The notes under the pieces were generated by a model. The model was not told the DNA's origin and searched no databases. It worked only from the letters and a program-made list of their open reading frames with translations. From assembly GCF_001898175.1 (NCBI RefSeq), contig NZ_MKTH01000018.1, forward strand, positions 62,001 through 126,000: DNA of 64,000 nucleotides. Reading direction: 5' to 3'. Source of the stretch: Cellulomonas sp. 73-92. Its GTDB lineage: Bacteria > Actinomycetota > Actinomycetes > Actinomycetales > Cellulomonadaceae. A program made the translations under genes and the position numbers. Of the stretch, positions 61,652-64,000 are shown in pieces. How positions within the stretch are numbered: position 1 is the stretch's first letter; every line of letters starts with the position of its first letter.

Positions 61652-62188
61652 TCAGCGAGTTGCGATCTGGTCGAGCGCGCGGAGCAGCTCGTCGGGGCCG
61701 GCGACGTCCCTGAAGTCCACCTCGTGCGGCCGCGGCGCAGTCCAAGACACCCCCCGGGTGCCCGGTGCGGCGGTGCTGGAGCCGAAGCCGACGGTTGCGT
61801 GCCTTCCGTTGTGGCTCTGTTGGACGGTCACCGTCGGACCGGGCAGCCGGAGCTCGACCGTGCTCCGCGGCCGCACGACGATTGCTCGCCGGTTGGTCAG
61901 CACATAGGTGGAGCGGCGTGCGAGCCAGTGCTTCACGATGAACCTGCCGACCGTGATGTAGGCCCCCATGAGCAAGAAGGGGACACCCCAGAGGCGGAAG
62001 AACCAGGGCGCATCCGACGTCACGACGCCGATCTCCCAGAAGACCGAGAATCCGGCCAGGAGCAGGGAGAAAGGGATCAGGAAGGCGTCCTGCGGGCCGA
62101 AGAGGACTGCCGGATCCGGGCCGCCGGTCCACAGCACGTATTCGTCAACGCCGAGCCTTGCGCGCACCGACCCCGCACCGTCGTTCAT
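61652..62188 (-). CDS. Hypothetical membrane protein
   Basis: 178-residue protein with two membrane helices (AFLIPFSLLLAGFSVFWEIG and FFRLWGVPFLLMGAYITVGR, about 35-80). A beta-rich cytoplasmic part follows (STYVLTNRRAIVVRPRSTVE, TVTVQQSHNGRHATVGFG) that looks like a bacterial PH-type domain. No family is assigned with confidence. The start was placed at ATG 62188 (MNDGAGSVRARLGVDEYVLW); an in-frame start at 62242 would add 18 residues. Codon use is less GC-biased than neighbours. Confidence 0.75.
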   Translation of the reverse strand: MNDGAGSVRARLGVDEYVLWTGGPDPAVLFGPQDAFLIPFSLLLAGFSVFWEIGVVTSDAPWFFRLWGVPFLLMGAYITVGRFIVKHWLARRSTYVLTNRRAIVVRPRSTVELRLPGPTVTVQQSHNGRHATVGFGSSTAAPGTRGVSWTAPRPHEVDFRDVAGPDELLRALDQIATR

Positions 62189-62270
62189 GAGGACAGATCG
62201 TGGCACGCACTCGTCCGCCACCGGGCTCGTCCGGGTAGGCACCTGACCAGGCGAGGGACGTGTCAGTCAG

Positions 62271-62639
62271 ATGGATAGCCCTTCAACCCGGCGTGGCATT
62301 CACCGTGAGGTGACCCGGCAACGCTGCAAGCATCTTCGGGTGGCCGAGGGCGAGTGGGCGAGGACAACCGTCACCGTGTGGCGCGGGTCGGCGGAGATGC
62401 AGGTGCGCGATCTCGTGGGCGGGACGCTGGAGGAGCAGCTACAAGCGGCGGAGTCCTGGCTTGGTGAGCTCGCCGACGCCCGGCCGGGAGGGTTGCTCGA
62501 CGACCTGGAGGCTCGATTGTTCTGTTCCTGGGCTCCCCGCGAAGGCCAACACGCGATGACCCTGCCCTCTGGGCTCATTCGCGCACTCGCACGCGTCAAC
62601 GGCACCTACTGGATGGACGTCTACGCGCCCGACGACTGA
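62271..62639 (+). CDS. Hypothetical protein, DUF4279-like
   Basis: 122-residue protein. The pattern EGEWARTTVTVWRGSA, then LEEQLQAAESWLGELADA, LFCSWAPREGQHAMTL and SGLIRALARVNGTYWMDVYA resembles DUF4279 immunity-type proteins, but the first strand and helix of that family are not evident, so it may be N-terminally shortened or a distant relative. ATG 62271 has only a weak ribosome site; GTG 62310 (VTRQRCKHLRVAEG) is an alternative. Divergent from the gene at 62188. Confidence 0.55.
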   Translation: MDSPSTRRGIHREVTRQRCKHLRVAEGEWARTTVTVWRGSAEMQVRDLVGGTLEEQLQAAESWLGELADARPGGLLDDLEARLFCSWAPREGQHAMTLPSGLIRALARVNGTYWMDVYAPDD

Positions 62640-62699
62640 CTGGTGTCCACCCGTGGCGGCATGACGGCGAAGGCCCTGGGGCGAGGGCGCTCCTTCGAC

Positions 62700-62939
62700 C
62701 TACCGTTTACGGGGCTCTGCCCGCACCCGGCGCCACCACTCGACGCTCGCCCAAAGGGCTGCGCAGACTCCGGTAAAGGCCCCAACGAACAGCGCCCAGG
62801 CCATCGCGCCTCCACGCTCTGCGGGCTTGGAGAGGCCGAAGATGACTGTGCCGACCGCAAAGCAGGCCGACACAATCGTGAGTAGGCGAAGGAGTCCCCG
62901 GACATCATCGATCAAGCGACCGATGAAAGACTCGCGCAC
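62700..62939 (-). CDS. Small membrane protein, hypothetical
   Basis: 79-residue protein with two membrane helices (LLRLLTIVSACFAVGTVIFG and MAWALFVGAFTGVCAALWAS) and a basic C terminus (EWWRRVRAEPRKR). No family recognised. GTG 62939 (VRESFIGRLIDDVRG) fits the hydrophobic pattern best; the open frame further upstream is Arg/Pro-rich and not protein-like. Third positions are less GC-biased than in most genes here. Confidence 0.55.
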   Translation of the reverse strand: MRESFIGRLIDDVRGLLRLLTIVSACFAVGTVIFGLSKPAERGGAMAWALFVGAFTGVCAALWASVEWWRRVRAEPRKR

Positions 62940-63119
62940 GGACCGATCATTGCAGGTCCTTGGGGGACGTGCCCGCCCCGTCGTCGACGGCGCCTCGCCC
63001 CGCTCGTCGCGTCCGAGCCGCACGGGTCCCGCGGGCTGACGGTGCGACACGCTCCGCGCCGGGCGGCGCGTGGGGCCCTCGCCGGGCGTCCGGCACAGAC
63101 GCCGACTTAGAGTGCTGAG

Positions 63120-64000
63120 GTGAAGATCGGGTTCCTTTCCTTCGGCCACTGGACGCCGTCACCCTCGTCGCACACGCGCTCCGGCAGCGACGCGCTGCTG
63201 CAGTCGATCGAGCTGGCGGTGGCCGCCGAGGAGCTCGGCGCCGACGGCGCCTACTTCCGGGTGCACCACTTCGCGCGGCAGCTGGGCTCCCCGTTCCCGC
63301 TGCTGGCCGCGGTCGGCGCGCGGACGTCGAGGATCGAGATCGGCACCGCCGTCATCGACATGCGCTACGAGAACCCGCTCTACATGGCGGAGGACGCCGG
63401 CGCCGCCGACCTCATCGCGGGCGGGCGGCTGCAGCTCGGCATCAGCCGCGGGTCACCGGAGCAGGTGATCGACGGCTGGCGCTACTTCGGCTTCGAGCCC
63501 GCCGAGGGCAAGTCTGAGGCGGACATGGCCCGGACGCACGCAGAGGTGTTCCTCCGGGTCATCGAGGGTGGCGGCTTCGCGCAGCCGAACCCACGGCCGA
63601 TGTTCCCCAACCCGCCCGGGCTGCTGCGCCTCGAGCCGTACTCCGAGGGCCTGCGCGAGCGCATCTGGTGGGGGTCCGGGTCGAACGCGACCGGTGTCTG
63701 GGCCGCGAAGCTCGGCATGAACCTCATGAGCTCCACGCTCAAGGACGACGAGACCGGCAAGCCCTTCCACGTTCAGCAGGCCGAGCAGATCGAGGCCTAC
63801 CGGCAGGCGTGGAAGGAGGCTGGACACGAGCGCGAGCCCCGCGTCTCGGTCAGCCGCAGCATCTTCGCCCTCACCGACGACCGCGACCGCGCCTACTTCG
63901 GCCACGGCGGGCAGGACGAGGACGAGGTCGGGTTCATCGACGCGCAGACCAAGGCGATCTTCGGGCGCACCTACGCGGCGGAGCCCGACGAGCTGATCGA
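63120..64000 (+). CDS. Luciferase-like (LLM class) flavin-dependent oxidoreductase, 3' end cut by window
   Basis: First 293 residues of a bacterial-luciferase-fold monooxygenase or dehydrogenase that uses FMN or F420. Opening VKIGFLSFGHWTPSPSS, then SIELAVAAEELGADGAYFRV, HHFARQLGSPFPLLAAVGAR, IEIGTAVIDMRYENPLYMAE, GGRLQLGISRGSPEQVIDGW and WWGSGSNATGVWAAKLGMNL, all typical of the LLM family. GTG start at 63120. The frame is open to the last base. Substrate unknown. Confidence 0.93.
   Translation, partial: MKIGFLSFGHWTPSPSSHTRSGSDALLQSIELAVAAEELGADGAYFRVHHFARQLGSPFPLLAAVGARTSRIEIGTAVIDMRYENPLYMAEDAGAADLIAGGRLQLGISRGSPEQVIDGWRYFGFEPAEGKSEADMARTHAEVFLRVIEGGGFAQPNPRPMFPNPPGLLRLEPYSEGLRERIWWGSGSNATGVWAAKLGMNLMSSTLKDDETGKPFHVQQAEQIEAYRQAWKEAGHEREPRVSVSRSIFALTDDRDRAYFGHGGQDEDEVGFIDAQTKAIFGRTYAAEPDELI

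Overview
This is a 64 kb chromosomal window from a very GC-rich, high-G+C Gram-positive bacterium. It is most likely a Cellulomonas-like member of the Micrococcales (Actinobacteria). The evidence is the codon use (third positions almost always G or C), many GTG starts, actinobacterial families (DUF3039, DUF4916-type, DUF6325, DUF1206, PPOX/F420-type and AbiEi-DUF559 proteins), a murI/MBL/rph/rdgB cluster as in actinomycetes, and plant-polysaccharide genes. The genus is an inference. No rRNA, prophage, insertion sequence or CRISPR array was seen. Both window edges cut a gene: a GH3 glycosidase on the left and a luciferase-like flavin oxidoreductase on the right.

Layout. 1-2.4 kb: GH3 and GH10 glycosidases (xylan-type oligosaccharide breakdown), ending at a strong hairpin. 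2.4-5.2 kb: gluconate permease and gluconokinase, divergent from a GntR/FCD regulator across two palindromic operators. 5.3-14.3 kb: housekeeping and small genes (tandem PAP2 phosphatase, DUF1206, oligoribonuclease, ATP-grasp, aminotransferase, GroES-like, peroxiredoxin, panD) with four tRNAs (Arg-TCT, His-GTG, Lys-CTT, Leu-TAG). 14.3-21.3 kb: thioredoxin, a NUDIX-like protein, ABC-F, rdgB, rph, MBL hydrolase and murI. An AbiEi-DUF559 gene bracketed by two palindromic elements is lodged inside the otherwise coupled murI-MBL / rph-rdgB cluster. 21.4-25.3 kb: pncB, a 49-residue membrane protein, a helicase and DUF3039. 25.3-31.7 kb: an amino-sugar-type operon (ROK regulator, lipoprotein, two ABC permeases, ROK kinase, nagB) with no ATPase of its own.

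31.8-35.3 kb: PfkB kinase, pgi and an S4 RNA-binding protein, separated by unusually palindromic and repetitive intergenic DNA. 35.3-41 kb: DUF72, luxS overlapping an MTA/SAH nucleosidase, and two tandem membrane-anchored beta-propeller paralogues, the second broken by one missing base in a G tract. 41-48.4 kb: MFS transporter, NUDIX, acylphosphatase, a degenerate GGDEF protein, a NYN/OST-HTH protein, a hydrolase, an RlmC-type rRNA methyltransferase and an aldo/keto reductase. 48.5-53.6 kb: an accessory SecA-like ATPase (a third palindromic element lies upstream), a glycosyltransferase, a hydrolase and a LuxR-type regulator. 53.7-60.8 kb: a seven-gene tightly packed operon (PLDc_N/SHOCT, DUF6325, SHOCT, SLC13 permease, LPG-synthase-like membrane protein, AbgT transporter, leucyl aminopeptidase). 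61-64 kb: a PPOX flavoprotein, small hypothetical and membrane proteins, and the cut flavin oxidoreductase.

The window joins carbohydrate use (xylan oligosaccharides, gluconate, amino sugar feeding into pgi), S-adenosylhomocysteine detoxification, nucleotide-pool hygiene and RNA turnover. The least explained items are the palindrome-flanked AbiEi-DUF559 unit, the frameshifted propeller paralogue and the SHOCT/DUF6325/transporter operon.
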